Source: Pasteurella sp049670895
GTDB taxonomy: Bacteria > Pseudomonadota > Gammaproteobacteria > Enterobacterales > Pasteurellaceae
Assembly: GCF_049670895.1 (NCBI RefSeq)
Contig: NZ_CP187170.1
Strand: one strand, 5' to 3'
DNA: 64,000 bases
Position numbers and translations under genes: made by a program. Positions 24,944 through 34,531 of this stretch are shown piece after piece (the stretch's first letter is position 1; every line of letters begins with the position of its first letter). Below the pieces are notes generated by a model. It searched no databases. It was not told where the DNA came from and saw nothing but the letters and a program-made list of their open reading frames with translations.

Positions 24944-25906
24944 TTATTTCACGATTTCACCTTTCGCTTGTAAATCCGCATGATAAGAAGAACGCACGAA
25001 CGGCCCACAAGCTGCATGCTCAAAGCCCATCGCCTGTGCTTTATCACGGAATTCATCAAATTCAGTCGGTGGGACATAGCGTGCCACAGGTAAGTGATGG
25101 CGGCTTGGTTGTAAATACTGCCCTAAGGTCAACATGGTGACCCCGTGAGCACGAAGATCTTGCATCACTTGTAAAATTTCGTCATTGGTTTCACCTAAGC
25201 CCACCATTAAACCTGATTTTGTTGGAATATGTGGAAACATGGCTTTAAAATCTTTAAGCAATTTTAATGACCATTGATAATCTGCACCTGGGCGAATCTC
25301 ACGGTATAAACGTGGAACATTTTCTAAGTTGTGATTGAACACATCAGGTGGATTGTCTTTTAACTTATCCAAGGCTTGCTCGATACGCCCACGGAAATCG
25401 GGTACCAAAATTTCAATCTTAATCTCTGGATTCAATTTACGAATTTCTTTAACACATTCGGCAAAATGCCCTGCTCCACGATCAGGTAAATCATCACGAT
25501 CCACCGAGGTGATCACCACATAACGCAATTTCATATCTTGAATAGTTTCTGCCAATTTACGTGGTTCTTCAGGATCAGGCGGTAATGGCTTACCATGTGC
25601 AACATCACAAAATGGGCAACGGCGAGTACAAATTGCCCCTAAAATCATAAAGGTTGCAGTACCATGGTTAAAACACTCATGTAAATTTGGGCAAGAGGCT
25701 TCTTCACACACCGAGTGCAACCCATGACGACGCATGCCATTTTTGATGCTATCAATTTTAGCGGAATTCGCTGGTAATTTGATTTTCATCCATTCAGGCT
25801 TCTTTAAGAGCTCCTGATTGGGATCGATATTTTTGACAGGAATGATGGACGTCTTAGCAGCATCACGATACTTAACACCACGCTCCATTTTAAAAGGTGT
25901 ACCCAT
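24944..25906 (-). CDS. lipA: Lipoyl synthase
   Basis: 320 residues, a radical-SAM enzyme that inserts two sulfurs into octanoyl groups on lipoyl domains. Both iron-sulfur motifs are present: the auxiliary cluster C-x4-C-x5-C in CEEASCPNLHEC and the radical-SAM C-x3-C-x2-C in CTRRCPFC. The C-terminal conserved RSSYHA is also present. AAGGAACC precedes the ATG at 25906. It is the distal member of lipB-lipA; the 67-base gap between them carries one uptake signal core. The order matches the conserved ybeD-lipB-lipA arrangement. Confidence 0.97.
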   Translation of the reverse strand: MGTPFKMERGVKYRDAAKTSIIPVKNIDPNQELLKKPEWMKIKLPANSAKIDSIKNGMRRHGLHSVCEEASCPNLHECFNHGTATFMILGAICTRRCPFCDVAHGKPLPPDPEEPRKLAETIQDMKLRYVVITSVDRDDLPDRGAGHFAECVKEIRKLNPEIKIEILVPDFRGRIEQALDKLKDNPPDVFNHNLENVPRLYREIRPGADYQWSLKLLKDFKAMFPHIPTKSGLMVGLGETNDEILQVMQDLRAHGVTMLTLGQYLQPSRHHLPVARYVPPTEFDEFRDKAQAMGFEHAACGPFVRSSYHADLQAKGEIVK

Positions 25907-25973
25907 GTTGGTTCCTTAAATACTAATGACTATCTCGAAAAGTGCGGTCTGTTTTCAACAAATTTCGGAAATG

Positions 25974-26630
25974 TTAAAAATTTGTTACATTATATCCTAA
26001 TAATTGGGCAAAGTGTGCAACTAATTTTGGGGAAACCTGATCACAACTTGCCTGTTCGGGATCAATAAAATCTGCCAATTGACACATTTCCAAGCCCGCA
26101 TAACCACAAGGGTTAATAAAATGAAAAGGCGATAAATCCATATTAATATTGAATGCAAGCCCATGAAATGAACAGCCTTTGCGAATACGCAAACCGAGTG
26201 AACAAATTTTCTTCTCATCAATATACACGCCTGGAGCATCGGCTTTCGGGTAAGCCTGAATGCCATAATCCGCCAATGTATTCACCACCGCTTGCTCAAG
26301 TGCCGTCACCAGATGACGTACATTTAAATCACGACCTAAGGCTTTTTGACGTTTAATATCAATTAACACATACATCACCTGTTGCCCTAAGCCATGATAG
26401 GTAATTTGTCCACCCCGATCCGATTGCACCACAGGAATGGCTGTCTGTTGTAATAAATGTTCGGCTTTTCCTGCTTGCCCTTGTGTGAAAACACTTGGGT
26501 GTTGCACTAACCAGATTTCATCTTGTGTTTCTGCATCACGCTCATCTGTAAACTGCTGCATTTGATGCCAAACAGTATGATAATCTTGCACGCCAAGCTG
26601 ACGAACAACAAGGGTTGTTTGTATAGTCAT
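25974..26630 (-). CDS. lipB: Octanoyl-ACP:protein octanoyltransferase
   Basis: 218 residues. LipB moves octanoate from acyl carrier protein to lipoyl domains, the substrate-preparing step for LipA. Family blocks are seen: RGGQITYHGLGQQVMY (about 78-93, with the His region), KICSLGLRIRKGCSFHGLAFN (about 141-161, containing the catalytic Lys), and INPCGYAGLEMCQL with the catalytic Cys (about 173-186). The ATG at 26630 lies 6 bases past the ybeD stop, so the genes are translationally close. Confidence 0.96.
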   Translation of the reverse strand: MTIQTTLVVRQLGVQDYHTVWHQMQQFTDERDAETQDEIWLVQHPSVFTQGQAGKAEHLLQQTAIPVVQSDRGGQITYHGLGQQVMYVLIDIKRQKALGRDLNVRHLVTALEQAVVNTLADYGIQAYPKADAPGVYIDEKKICSLGLRIRKGCSFHGLAFNINMDLSPFHFINPCGYAGLEMCQLADFIDPEQASCDQVSPKLVAHFAQLLGYNVTNF

Positions 26631-26636
26631 ATTGCC

Positions 26637-26933
26637 TTATAACACCATTCTGACGCCATCAATTTTGGCTAATTCCACATAAAGGGTTTCCACTTGTTCG
26701 ATATGCTCTGCCACAATATCAATAGACACGGAATTATAGGTTCCTTTGCTACTGATTTGCTGACGAGGATTGTAATCTCCCTTCGCATATTTTTGCACCA
26801 CCACAACCACATCATCCATCAAATCGCTTCGGTTTGCCCCCACCACTTTAAAGGTAAATGAGCAAGGGAACGCTAAAAGATCTTTTAATTTTGCTTGTGG
26901 TATGTCATTGAGTTTGATCATTTTGTCTGTCAT
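26637..26933 (-). CDS. ybeD: DUF493 (YbeD) family protein
   Basis: 98 residues with the ferredoxin-like ACT-type pattern of YbeD: LNDIPQAKLKDLLAFPCSFTFKVVG at the N-terminus, then ISSKGTYNSVSIDIVAEHIEQVETLY and a short C-terminal strand DGVRMVL. The family is of unresolved function and conserved next to lipB. AGGAAAAGACA precedes the ATG. Confidence 0.93.
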   Translation of the reverse strand: MTDKMIKLNDIPQAKLKDLLAFPCSFTFKVVGANRSDLMDDVVVVVQKYAKGDYNPRQQISSKGTYNSVSIDIVAEHIEQVETLYVELAKIDGVRMVL

Positions 26934-26962
26934 TGTCTTTTCCTAAAATTAACTAAATAGGA

Positions 26963-26994
26963 ACCGCACTTTCACCACTCAGCAAAAGTGCGGT
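26963..26994 (-). terminator. Inverted USS pair between dacA and ybeD
   Basis: ACCGCACTTT (26963-26972) and AAAGTGCGGT (26985-26994) form a 10-bp stem with a 12-base loop. The following T run is weak on the minus strand, so it may only partly terminate dacA transcripts. Confidence 0.55.
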
Positions 26995-27039
26995 CATTAC
27001 ATTTTATCTATTGTTCGACAATATGCGGTCGATTTTTAT

Positions 27040-28230
27040 TTAATCAAGTAAGCTTTTTACCGTAAGCACCAACCAGTCCCATGCTTTGCTAAACATGCCG
27101 CCTTCTTGCACCTCTTGCATGACTTGCAAGTCGACTTTGGCAACATCTTTCCCCTCTAATTGATACACCACTTTCCCCACAACTTGACCTTTGGCTAAAG
27201 GGGCTTGTAAATATTTCACATCTAATTCATAGCGTGCTTTTAAATCCGCATGACGCCCTTTTGGCACCGTAATAAAGCTGTCTTGTAGTACGCCGAGAGC
27301 CACATCGCTGAGATCACCATAATAAACAGACTGTTCGGAAATGGCTTTACCTGCCTCAAGGGTTTTAAAGGTTTCAAAGTTAGCAAATCCCCACTGTAAG
27401 AGTTTTTTGCTTTCCACTTCACGCCCTTTAATGGTTGGCACACCCATCACCACGGAAATCAAACGCATATTGTTCGCATTGGTTGCAGAAGCCACGAGAT
27501 TATAGCCTGCTTTATCGGTATGACCCGTTTTAATGCCATCGACTTGTAAAGTTTTGTCCCACAACAAGCCATTACGGTTTTGTTGCTTAATTTTGTTAAA
27601 GGTAAAATCTTTCTCCGCATAAATTTTATATTCTTCTGGCAAATCACGAATTAAATGCGAACCGATGATTGCCATATCCCGTGCGGAAGAAAATTGGTTT
27701 TCATCATCTAAACCATGCACGGTCGTGAAGTGGGTGTTTTTTAACCCAAACTGCTGTGCATATTTATTCATGGCGTCCACAAAAGCCGACACCGATCCTG
27801 AAACATGTTCAGCAATGGCGACAGAGGCATCATTACCCGACACAATAATGACACCACGATTTAAATCAGATACCGATACTTGCTGATTTAAATTCAAAAA
27901 CATTTTTGATGAACCTGGGAAATTCTTTCCCCATGCACTTTCCCCAATGGTCACCATATCAGAATGGTGAATTTTACCTTGTTTTAACGCATCGCCCACC
28001 ACATAACTCGTCATCATTTTGGTCAGAGAGGCGGGATATTGACGCTGATCAGGATTTAATGATGCTAATACCGTGCCTGAATTATAATCCATTAAAATAT
28101 AGGTTTGGGCATTCAATTGTGGGGTAACAATCCCATAATCTACATCTTGTGCCACTGAACTTAATGGCCACGCAAAGACACTGGCGAGCCACGCCACTTG
28201 CGTTTTCTTTACAATTTTTCTCAACATCAT
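27040..28230 (-). CDS. dacA: D-alanyl-D-alanine carboxypeptidase (PBP5 type)
   Basis: 396 residues. It trims the terminal D-Ala of peptidoglycan stem peptides in the periplasm. Active-site motifs are SxxK in PASLTKMMTSY, SxN in VSGNDASVAIAEH and KTG in DGIKTGHTDKAGYNL. A Sec signal peptide precedes QDVDYG, and a C-terminal amphipathic helix (FSKAWDWLVLTVKSLL) fits the membrane-anchoring tail of this family. It is the head gene of the ybeD-lip side and is separated from rlpA by 24 bases. Confidence 0.96.
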   Translation of the reverse strand: MMLRKIVKKTQVAWLASVFAWPLSSVAQDVDYGIVTPQLNAQTYILMDYNSGTVLASLNPDQRQYPASLTKMMTSYVVGDALKQGKIHHSDMVTIGESAWGKNFPGSSKMFLNLNQQVSVSDLNRGVIIVSGNDASVAIAEHVSGSVSAFVDAMNKYAQQFGLKNTHFTTVHGLDDENQFSSARDMAIIGSHLIRDLPEEYKIYAEKDFTFNKIKQQNRNGLLWDKTLQVDGIKTGHTDKAGYNLVASATNANNMRLISVVMGVPTIKGREVESKKLLQWGFANFETFKTLEAGKAISEQSVYYGDLSDVALGVLQDSFITVPKGRHADLKARYELDVKYLQAPLAKGQVVGKVVYQLEGKDVAKVDLQVMQEVQEGGMFSKAWDWLVLTVKSLLD

Positions 28231-28254
28231 CGTCTATCCTAAAATCGAATGGGG

Positions 28255-29127
28255 TTAATTACTGAATGAATACATAATGACCGGTTTGGAATAATTTAAT
28301 TTTCTTAACCCAGCTTTTAAGTTATCCACATCGGTCTTCTCTTTAAATGGACCAAAATAGATATCGTATTTCTTCCCTTTTTGTTTAATTTCAGCTTGCA
28401 CATTATGATGACTTAATGCCGAAATTAAACGCTCTGCCTGCTTCTTTGAGCTGATATCCATCGCTCGTAATTTATAATGAACATCGCCTTTATCGCCTGA
28501 TGAATTAGGCATTTCACCATGTGAATGATCCTGCGAACCTAACACCAATTTGTTCAAGGCTTCATCATTTTTAGCAATTTTTGATAAGGTGTGCGTGGCT
28601 GCCCCAGTGAGTTTCCCCTGTTTATTGACATGCAAGGCTTCCACTCGCACTTTACTTAACCCGTGATGCACCACGCCCAATTCACCTGCCGCGGCATGTG
28701 ATAAATCAATAATGCGACCTTTCACAAAAGGCCCCCGATCGTTGATTTTCACAATCACCTTACGATTATTATGTAAATTGGTCACCAATGCATAAGAATT
28801 CATTGGTAAGGTTTTATGTGCAGAGGTATACAAGTTTTCATTATAAATCTCACCGTTGGCGGTTTTACGCCCGTTGAACTTTTTATGATAAAAACTGGCA
28901 ATCCCCTCACGGGAATAGCTTTTGGCTTTGTCATGTGGTGTGGTGGAATAGGTAATGCCTTTTACCACATAAGTTTCTGATTGCTTAACTGGCTGACTAT
29001 ATGCCAATTTAGGGCCTTTCACACCATAAAGCCTTTTTGTTTCCGCATAGCTTGATGTGGCTAAAAGCATCATCAAAAGTGCGGTCAATTTTAAATATGT
29101 TTTTTGTATTTTCATAAGAACTGTCAT
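28255..29127 (-). CDS. rlpA: RlpA-type septal lytic transglycosylase-like protein
   Basis: 290 residues. After a signal peptide (core LTALLMMLLATSSYA) comes the double-psi beta-barrel (GIASFYHKKFNGRKTANGE..., with the conserved VKINDRGPF that holds the catalytic Asp in related enzymes) and a C-terminal SPOR domain (about 215-288) that binds denuded glycan at the septum. There is no lipobox Cys after the hydrophobic core, so unlike the classic rare lipoprotein A it appears to be a secreted, non-lipidated form. An uptake signal core is embedded in the signal-peptide codons. An in-frame ATG at 29115 could be the true start. Confidence 0.9.
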   Translation of the reverse strand: MTVLMKIQKTYLKLTALLMMLLATSSYAETKRLYGVKGPKLAYSQPVKQSETYVVKGITYSTTPHDKAKSYSREGIASFYHKKFNGRKTANGEIYNENLYTSAHKTLPMNSYALVTNLHNNRKVIVKINDRGPFVKGRIIDLSHAAAGELGVVHHGLSKVRVEALHVNKQGKLTGAATHTLSKIAKNDEALNKLVLGSQDHSHGEMPNSSGDKGDVHYKLRAMDISSKKQAERLISALSHHNVQAEIKQKGKKYDIYFGPFKEKTDVDNLKAGLRKLNYSKPVIMYSFSN

Positions 29128-29158
29128 TTTTTAACCATAAATTAAGATATCAAAAATG

Positions 29159-30274
29159 CTAATTAGTTCCCTTTAAAAAATGCTCCTTATGTGTATGAAT
29201 TGACATAATTAAGCCAAAGCCCGCCATTAACGTTACAAATGACGTGCCACCATAGCTAAACAAAGGCAGGGGGACGCCCACAACGGGCAAAATGCCACTC
29301 ACCATACCAATGTTCACAAACACATAAACGAAGAAAATTAAAGTAATTGCACCAACGAGAATACGTCCAAATGAGGTCTGGGCATTGACACCTATCATCA
29401 AGCCTCTTGCCACAATAAATAAGTAAATCGCCATTAAAATGATAAAGCCGATCATGCCGTATTCTTCACTTAACACTGCAAAAATAAAATCAGTATGTGG
29501 CTCAGGTAAAAACTCAAGCTGAGATTGAGTACCTTCCATCCAGCCTTTTCCCCACATACCGCCAGAACCAATTGCAATTTTTGATTGCAAGATATGATAG
29601 CCCGCACCCAACGGATCTTTCTCAGGGTCAAGTAAGGTTAATACCCTCGTCCGTTGATAATCATGCATCAAATAAAACCACATGATTGGAATAAATCCAG
29701 CTAATGCGACTACCGCGATTAAGATGAGCCACCAGCTCATTCCTGCAAGAAAGACAACAAATAAACCCGATGCACTGACTAAAATTGAAGTGCCTAAATC
29801 GGGTTGAATCGCCACTAAGAGGGTCGGCACAAAAATTAAAATCAATGCAATAAACGTATGGCTTAACTTAGGGGGAATATGTCGCTGCCCTAAATAGACC
29901 GCCACCATTAATGGCACGGCTAATTTCACAATTTCAGACGGCTGAAAACGAAAAATACCCAAATCAAGCCAACGTTGTGCACCTTTACTTGTAATCCCAA
30001 TTGCATCCACCAAAACCAACAACACAATCCCCATGCCAAATAAAAGCGGGGCAATGCGTTGATAAAATTTGGGTGGAAATTGTGCCATCACTAACATGAC
30101 GACAAAACCTAAACCCACCTGAATCACACGGCTACGAAACATATTTTCATTGCCGCCAGATGCGCTATATAACACCACTAAGCCATAAGCAGAAATGACC
30201 ACTAAGCCAAGAAATAGCCATAAATCAATGTGCAATTTACGCCACAAAGACAGCCAAATATTTTTTTCTTGCAT
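29159..30274 (-). CDS. mrdB: Peptidoglycan glycosyltransferase RodA
   Basis: 371 residues, a SEDS-family polytopic protein (about ten membrane helices) that polymerises glycan strands for lateral wall growth with PBP2. The SEDS signatures are visible: AGYHILQSKIAIGSGG with WMEGTQSQLEFLPEPHTDFIFAV, and the C-terminal VGVPLPLFSYGGTSFVTLMAGFGL. The ATG overlaps the stop of mrdA by one base (TAATG), which indicates translational coupling with its transpeptidase partner. Confidence 0.97.
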   Translation of the reverse strand: MQEKNIWLSLWRKLHIDLWLFLGLVVISAYGLVVLYSASGGNENMFRSRVIQVGLGFVVMLVMAQFPPKFYQRIAPLLFGMGIVLLVLVDAIGITSKGAQRWLDLGIFRFQPSEIVKLAVPLMVAVYLGQRHIPPKLSHTFIALILIFVPTLLVAIQPDLGTSILVSASGLFVVFLAGMSWWLILIAVVALAGFIPIMWFYLMHDYQRTRVLTLLDPEKDPLGAGYHILQSKIAIGSGGMWGKGWMEGTQSQLEFLPEPHTDFIFAVLSEEYGMIGFIILMAIYLFIVARGLMIGVNAQTSFGRILVGAITLIFFVYVFVNIGMVSGILPVVGVPLPLFSYGGTSFVTLMAGFGLIMSIHTHKEHFLKGTN

Positions 30275-32196
30275 TATTCTGCGACCTCTTCTTGTATGAC
30301 TTCAGATGGAGAATTTCGTTGCAAACGTTGGTTCAAATAATAATCCATAATCTGACGAACCACAGGGGCTGCCGCACTTGAACCACCGCCTGCATTTTCC
30401 AAAATAATAGATACCACCATTTTAGGATCATCATAAGGGGCGTAGGCGGTAAACCAAGCATGGTCATGTAATTCTTTCTTTAAGCCACTGGCATCATAAT
30501 TTTGATTTTCTTTCAAACTAAACACCTGTGCCGTGCCAGATTTTCCCGCCGCACGATAGCTTGCCCCAACAAACGCCTTACGCCCCGTACCATTGGAGGC
30601 ATTAATCACGTTATACATGCCTCGTTTTGCAGCGTCCCAAAAAGCTTTTTTAGGCGTTGTGATATCTTCATATAAAAGGGGATCTTGATAAGGCTCTAAG
30701 GTTTGCCCTTCAATAAATTTCATCAAATGTGGCGTATTGACTCGCCCATTGTTCACTAACACACTGGTGGCTTTTGCCACTTGTAAGGGCGTGGCAATCC
30801 AATAACCTTGTCCAATGCCGACGGAAATCGTATCCCCTTGTAGCCACGATTTTTTATGGCGTTTTTGTTTCCATTCACGACTTGGCATAATGCCTGCGGT
30901 TTCTTCTTGAATATCAATGCCTGTCGGCACACCAAAACCAAATTTTTTCATCCAATCGGAGAGACGATCAATCCCTAAGTTATAAGCCGTTTGATAAAAA
31001 TAGGTATCTGAGGATTCCACAATGGCTTTGTTCAGATCCGTGTAACCATGTCCTGAGCGTTTCCAATCTCGGAAACGTTTGGTTGAATTCGGTAAGATCC
31101 AATAACCTGGGTCAAAAATAGTGAGATTCTGAGTAATGACCCCTTCTTGTAAAGCTCCTACTGCCACAAAAGGTTTCACCGTCGAGGCAGGAGGATAAGC
31201 CCCTTGCGTGACACGGCTATATAATGGACGGTTAGGATCATTTAACAAACGGCGATAATCTGGACCTGAGATCCCATCCACAAATAAGTTATTGTCATAA
31301 CTTGGGGTCGATACCATCGCCAAAATGCTATTGTCTTTGGGATCAAGCACGACCACCGCCCCTTTTTGATTCCCTAATAAATCCGTAATATAGCGTTGCA
31401 ATTCCAAATCAATGGTTAAATGAATGCTTTTCCCCGCAATGGCTGGTTGTTCACGCAGTTTACGGATCACCTTGCCTCGATTATTGATCTCCACTTCTTC
31501 AAAACCTGTGGTGCCATGCAATTGCGATTCGTAATAACGCTCAATCCCCAGTTTTCCAATATCATGTGTGCCTGCATAATTGGCGTATTTCCCCTCTTTT
31601 TTCAAACGCTCCACATCTTTATCATTGATCTTCGCCACATAACCTAAAATATGAGTTAAAGGCTCACCATATAAATAATGACGTTTAAAATAGGGTTTCA
31701 CTTCAAGGCTGGCAAACTGATATTGATTGACAGAAAAACGGGCAATTTGTTCCTCTGTGAGATTAGGTTTTAATAAAATAGACGTATAGCGAGAGGAACG
31801 GCGACGTTCTTTTTTAAAGGCATCAATATCTTCTTCTGTTAAGCCGACAATATCAGCCAGTGCGGCAAAAGTGCGGTCTAAATCCGCCACTTTTTCGGGC
31901 ACGATATAAAGACCAAAGAAGGTTAAATTTTCTGCTAAGAGTTTTCCATTACGATCATAAATCAAGCCACGTGTTGGCGGTAAAGGTAACAATTTGATCC
32001 GATTACCATTGGAACGGGTTTGATAGGTGTCATAATTTACGATCTGTAAATGATACAAATTGGTGGCTAACACCGCAGCCAACAACAACACGCCAATAAA
32101 AGAAAGCAAAGCTCGACGCACAAATAAATTGCGTTCCGATTTTTTATCACGAATCACTTCTTGTTGTGGTTGTGAAAGCAATCTTTTTAAATTCAT
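30274..32196 (-). CDS. mrdA: Penicillin-binding protein 2, elongation transpeptidase
   Basis: 640 residues. It cross-links peptidoglycan in the elongasome. One N-terminal membrane helix (about 26-47) is followed by the pedestal domain and the transpeptidase domain with SxxK in ASTVKPFVA, SxN in VESSDTYFY and KSGTA in GKSGTAQVF. An in-coding uptake signal core lies near 31868. It starts one base after the rlmH stop and is coupled to mrdB. Confidence 0.97.
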   Translation of the reverse strand: MNLKRLLSQPQQEVIRDKKSERNLFVRRALLSFIGVLLLAAVLATNLYHLQIVNYDTYQTRSNGNRIKLLPLPPTRGLIYDRNGKLLAENLTFFGLYIVPEKVADLDRTFAALADIVGLTEEDIDAFKKERRRSSRYTSILLKPNLTEEQIARFSVNQYQFASLEVKPYFKRHYLYGEPLTHILGYVAKINDKDVERLKKEGKYANYAGTHDIGKLGIERYYESQLHGTTGFEEVEINNRGKVIRKLREQPAIAGKSIHLTIDLELQRYITDLLGNQKGAVVVLDPKDNSILAMVSTPSYDNNLFVDGISGPDYRRLLNDPNRPLYSRVTQGAYPPASTVKPFVAVGALQEGVITQNLTIFDPGYWILPNSTKRFRDWKRSGHGYTDLNKAIVESSDTYFYQTAYNLGIDRLSDWMKKFGFGVPTGIDIQEETAGIMPSREWKQKRHKKSWLQGDTISVGIGQGYWIATPLQVAKATSVLVNNGRVNTPHLMKFIEGQTLEPYQDPLLYEDITTPKKAFWDAAKRGMYNVINASNGTGRKAFVGASYRAAGKSGTAQVFSLKENQNYDASGLKKELHDHAWFTAYAPYDDPKMVVSIILENAGGGSSAAAPVVRQIMDYYLNQRLQRNSPSEVIQEEVAE

Positions 32197-32197
32197 A

Positions 32198-32665
32198 TTA
32201 CTCTCGGTGATAAGGGTGATTTGTCGTCACTGACCACGCCCGATACAAACTTTCCGCCACCACCACACGCACTAAAGGGTGTGGCAAAGTCAGCGGAGAA
32301 AGCGACCAACTTTGTTCTGCGGCGGCTTTACATTCTGGTGATAACCCTTCAGGCCCACCAATTAATAAACACACATCACGCCCATCATGTTTCCACATCT
32401 CAAGTTGCTGTGCTAATTGTTCAGTGGTCCAAGGTTTGCCGGGAATATCTAAGCTCACAATGCGATTTTTACCACAAGCCGCCAACATCGCTTTGCCTTC
32501 TTGCTCTAAAATACGCTTAATATCCGCATTTTTGCCTCGTTTACCCGCCGGAATTTCGGTTAACTCAAAAGGCATATCTTTTGGAAAACGACGTTGATAT
32601 TCTTCAAATCCTGTGGTGACCCAAGCGGGCATTTTTGTGCCCACTGCAATTAACTGAATTTTCAC
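32198..32665 (-). CDS. rlmH: 23S rRNA pseudouridine-1915 N3-methyltransferase
   Basis: 155 residues, a SPOUT methyltransferase acting on helix 69 of 23S rRNA in 70S ribosomes. Conserved blocks: KIQLIAVGTKMP at the start, FELTEIPAGKRGKN, LDIPGKPWTTEQLA, LLIGGPEGLSPE (SAM-binding knot) and the tail SLYRAWSVTTNHPYHRE. I chose the GTG at 32665, which has AAGGGG upstream and gives the usual family length; a longer in-frame ATG at 32809 would add 48 residues that overlap rsfS and do not match the family. Confidence 0.95.
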   Translation of the reverse strand: MKIQLIAVGTKMPAWVTTGFEEYQRRFPKDMPFELTEIPAGKRGKNADIKRILEQEGKAMLAACGKNRIVSLDIPGKPWTTEQLAQQLEMWKHDGRDVCLLIGGPEGLSPECKAAAEQSWSLSPLTLPHPLVRVVVAESLYRAWSVTTNHPYHRE

Positions 32666-32681
32666 AACCCCTTGCTCCGCC

Positions 32682-32993
32682 TTAACGCCACAGTTTTTCG
32701 AGTTGGTACATATCTCGGCTTTCACGTTGCATGATATGCACAATCGCTTGACCAAGATCCACCACGATCCAATCTGCAGTGTCTTTGCCTTCATCACCAA
32801 AGGTTTCAAAGCCTGCTTGCTTACATTCCGTAATCAAATTTTGTGCAAGTGAAGAAACATGACGGCTTGAGTTACCAGTGCAAATCACCATATCGTCTGT
32901 GATGGAGGATTTACCACGTACATCTAAACGTAAAATATCGGTGGCTTTTAAATCATCTAATTTATCAATGATAAAATCGACTAATGTATTCAA
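32682..32993 (-). CDS. rsfS: Ribosome silencing factor
   Basis: 103 residues from a TTG at 32993, with AAGGAA upstream; the alternative ATG at 33035 adds 14 residues with no family match. RsfS binds L14 on the large subunit and blocks 50S-30S joining during starvation. Signatures: KSSITDDMVICTGNSSRHV, FGDEGKDTADWIVVDLGQAIVHIM and the final YQLEKLW. It is 16 bases before rlmH. Confidence 0.93.
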   Translation of the reverse strand: MNTLVDFIIDKLDDLKATDILRLDVRGKSSITDDMVICTGNSSRHVSSLAQNLITECKQAGFETFGDEGKDTADWIVVDLGQAIVHIMQRESRDMYQLEKLWR

Positions 32994-33048
32994 AATCTCG
33001 TTTCCTTCATGGTAAAAAGTCGCAGATTCTAACACGACTTAGCTTGGC

Positions 33049-34320
33049 TTAAAAGTGACGTTTCATTGTTCTTTTCTTATTTAACGATCTCTGATGCCCT
33101 TGTGGACGTGAAGCCTGCTGCCCCCCTCGTTGAACACGGTGTGGCTTCGGTAAAGCTAATAAGGCTGTCGCATCATATTGGCTGACAGGAATACGGTGAT
33201 CAATATAGCTTTCGATTGCAGGTAAGTTCATGGCATATTCTTCACAAGCAAAACTGATGGAAACCCCGCTTTCCCCTGCTCGTCCTGTACGCCCAATACG
33301 ATGCACATAGTCTTCACGATCATCTGGCAAATCATAGTTAAAAACATGAGTCACTTCTGAAATATGTAAACCCCGTGCCGCAACATCTGTCGCCACTAAA
33401 ATATCAAGCTGCCCTTCCGTAAATTGTTTAAGTAAGGATAAGCGTTTTTTTTGTGCCACATCCCCTGTTAATAAACCGACACGGTGTCCATCTGCAGACA
33501 AATAGCCCCAGATTTCTTCACAACGATGTTTCGTATTAGCAAAGACAATGCAACGATCTGGCCATTCTTCTTCCAATAAGGTCAACAAGAGTGCCATTTT
33601 ATCTTGATTAGAAGGATAAAATAATTCTTCTTTGATACGATGCCCTGTTTTTTGCAACGGCTCAATTTCGATATATTCAGGCTCATTCATATCCTCAAAG
33701 GCTAATTCTCGGACTTTATAAGACAAGGTGGCAGAAAAAAGCATGGTTAAACGCTGCTGTGGAGCTGGGCATTTGCGTAATAAATAACGAATATCTTTAA
33801 TAAAGCCTAAATCAAACATACGATCCGCTTCATCAAGCACCACCACTTGAATTTGGTCTAAACGAATAATCCCTTGTTTGACATAATCAATCACACGACC
33901 TGTTGTACCAATTAAAATATCCACGCCTTCTTCAATGGCTTTCAGTTGTTTCTCATACCCATCTCCACCATAGGCGAGCCCCGTTTTTAACCCCGTTGCT
34001 TGTGCCAACAACATGGCATCATTACTAATTTGAACGGCTAATTCCCGTGTGGGGGCTAAAATCAATGCTCGTGGTTGATGAACAGGTTTGTTCACTCGAT
34101 GTGTTAATAAGTGATGAAACGTGGCAGTTAAAAACGCAATGGTTTTCCCCGTGCCCGTCTGTGCTTGGCCTGCCACATCTTTGCCTGCCAATGTAATAGG
34201 CAAGGAAAGGGCTTGAATCGGGGTGCAAAACTCAAAACGATTGGCTTGTAAGGCGGCTAACACATTGGAATGTAAGGGTAAATCCGAAAAACGGCATTGC
34301 GATAAATAATTCGTCTGCAT
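33049..34320 (-). CDS. rhlB: DEAD-box RNA helicase RhlB
   Basis: 423 residues from ATG 34320; a longer frame to 34404 adds 28 residues without family match. RhlB unwinds RNA for the degradosome or PNPase. Motifs: Q-motif FEFCTPIQALSLPITL, Walker A AQTGTGKT, PTRELA, DEAD in VVLDEADRMFDLGF, SAT in LFSATLSYK, and VATDVAARGLH...HRIGRTGRAGESG. The C-terminus is basic (RGGQQASRPQGHQRSLNKKR), suited to RNA binding. It diverges from rho. Confidence 0.94.
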   Translation of the reverse strand: MQTNYLSQCRFSDLPLHSNVLAALQANRFEFCTPIQALSLPITLAGKDVAGQAQTGTGKTIAFLTATFHHLLTHRVNKPVHQPRALILAPTRELAVQISNDAMLLAQATGLKTGLAYGGDGYEKQLKAIEEGVDILIGTTGRVIDYVKQGIIRLDQIQVVVLDEADRMFDLGFIKDIRYLLRKCPAPQQRLTMLFSATLSYKVRELAFEDMNEPEYIEIEPLQKTGHRIKEELFYPSNQDKMALLLTLLEEEWPDRCIVFANTKHRCEEIWGYLSADGHRVGLLTGDVAQKKRLSLLKQFTEGQLDILVATDVAARGLHISEVTHVFNYDLPDDREDYVHRIGRTGRAGESGVSISFACEEYAMNLPAIESYIDHRIPVSQYDATALLALPKPHRVQRGGQQASRPQGHQRSLNKKRTMKRHF

Positions 34321-34531
34321 AAAAATAATAAATCTCTGATAAAAAATTGTGCTAAGAATAGCACGAACTCGAAAAATCCCCAAAAAATGACCGCACTTTT
34401 TCAAGTTTTTTAAAAAAACACCGTACTAAAACTAGACACTGATAGGTTTTAGTGATAATTTACGCACATTAAAAAACTCATAATTATCATTCTATTATTT
34501 CTTTTATCAAATCAACAAACCCTCAAATATT

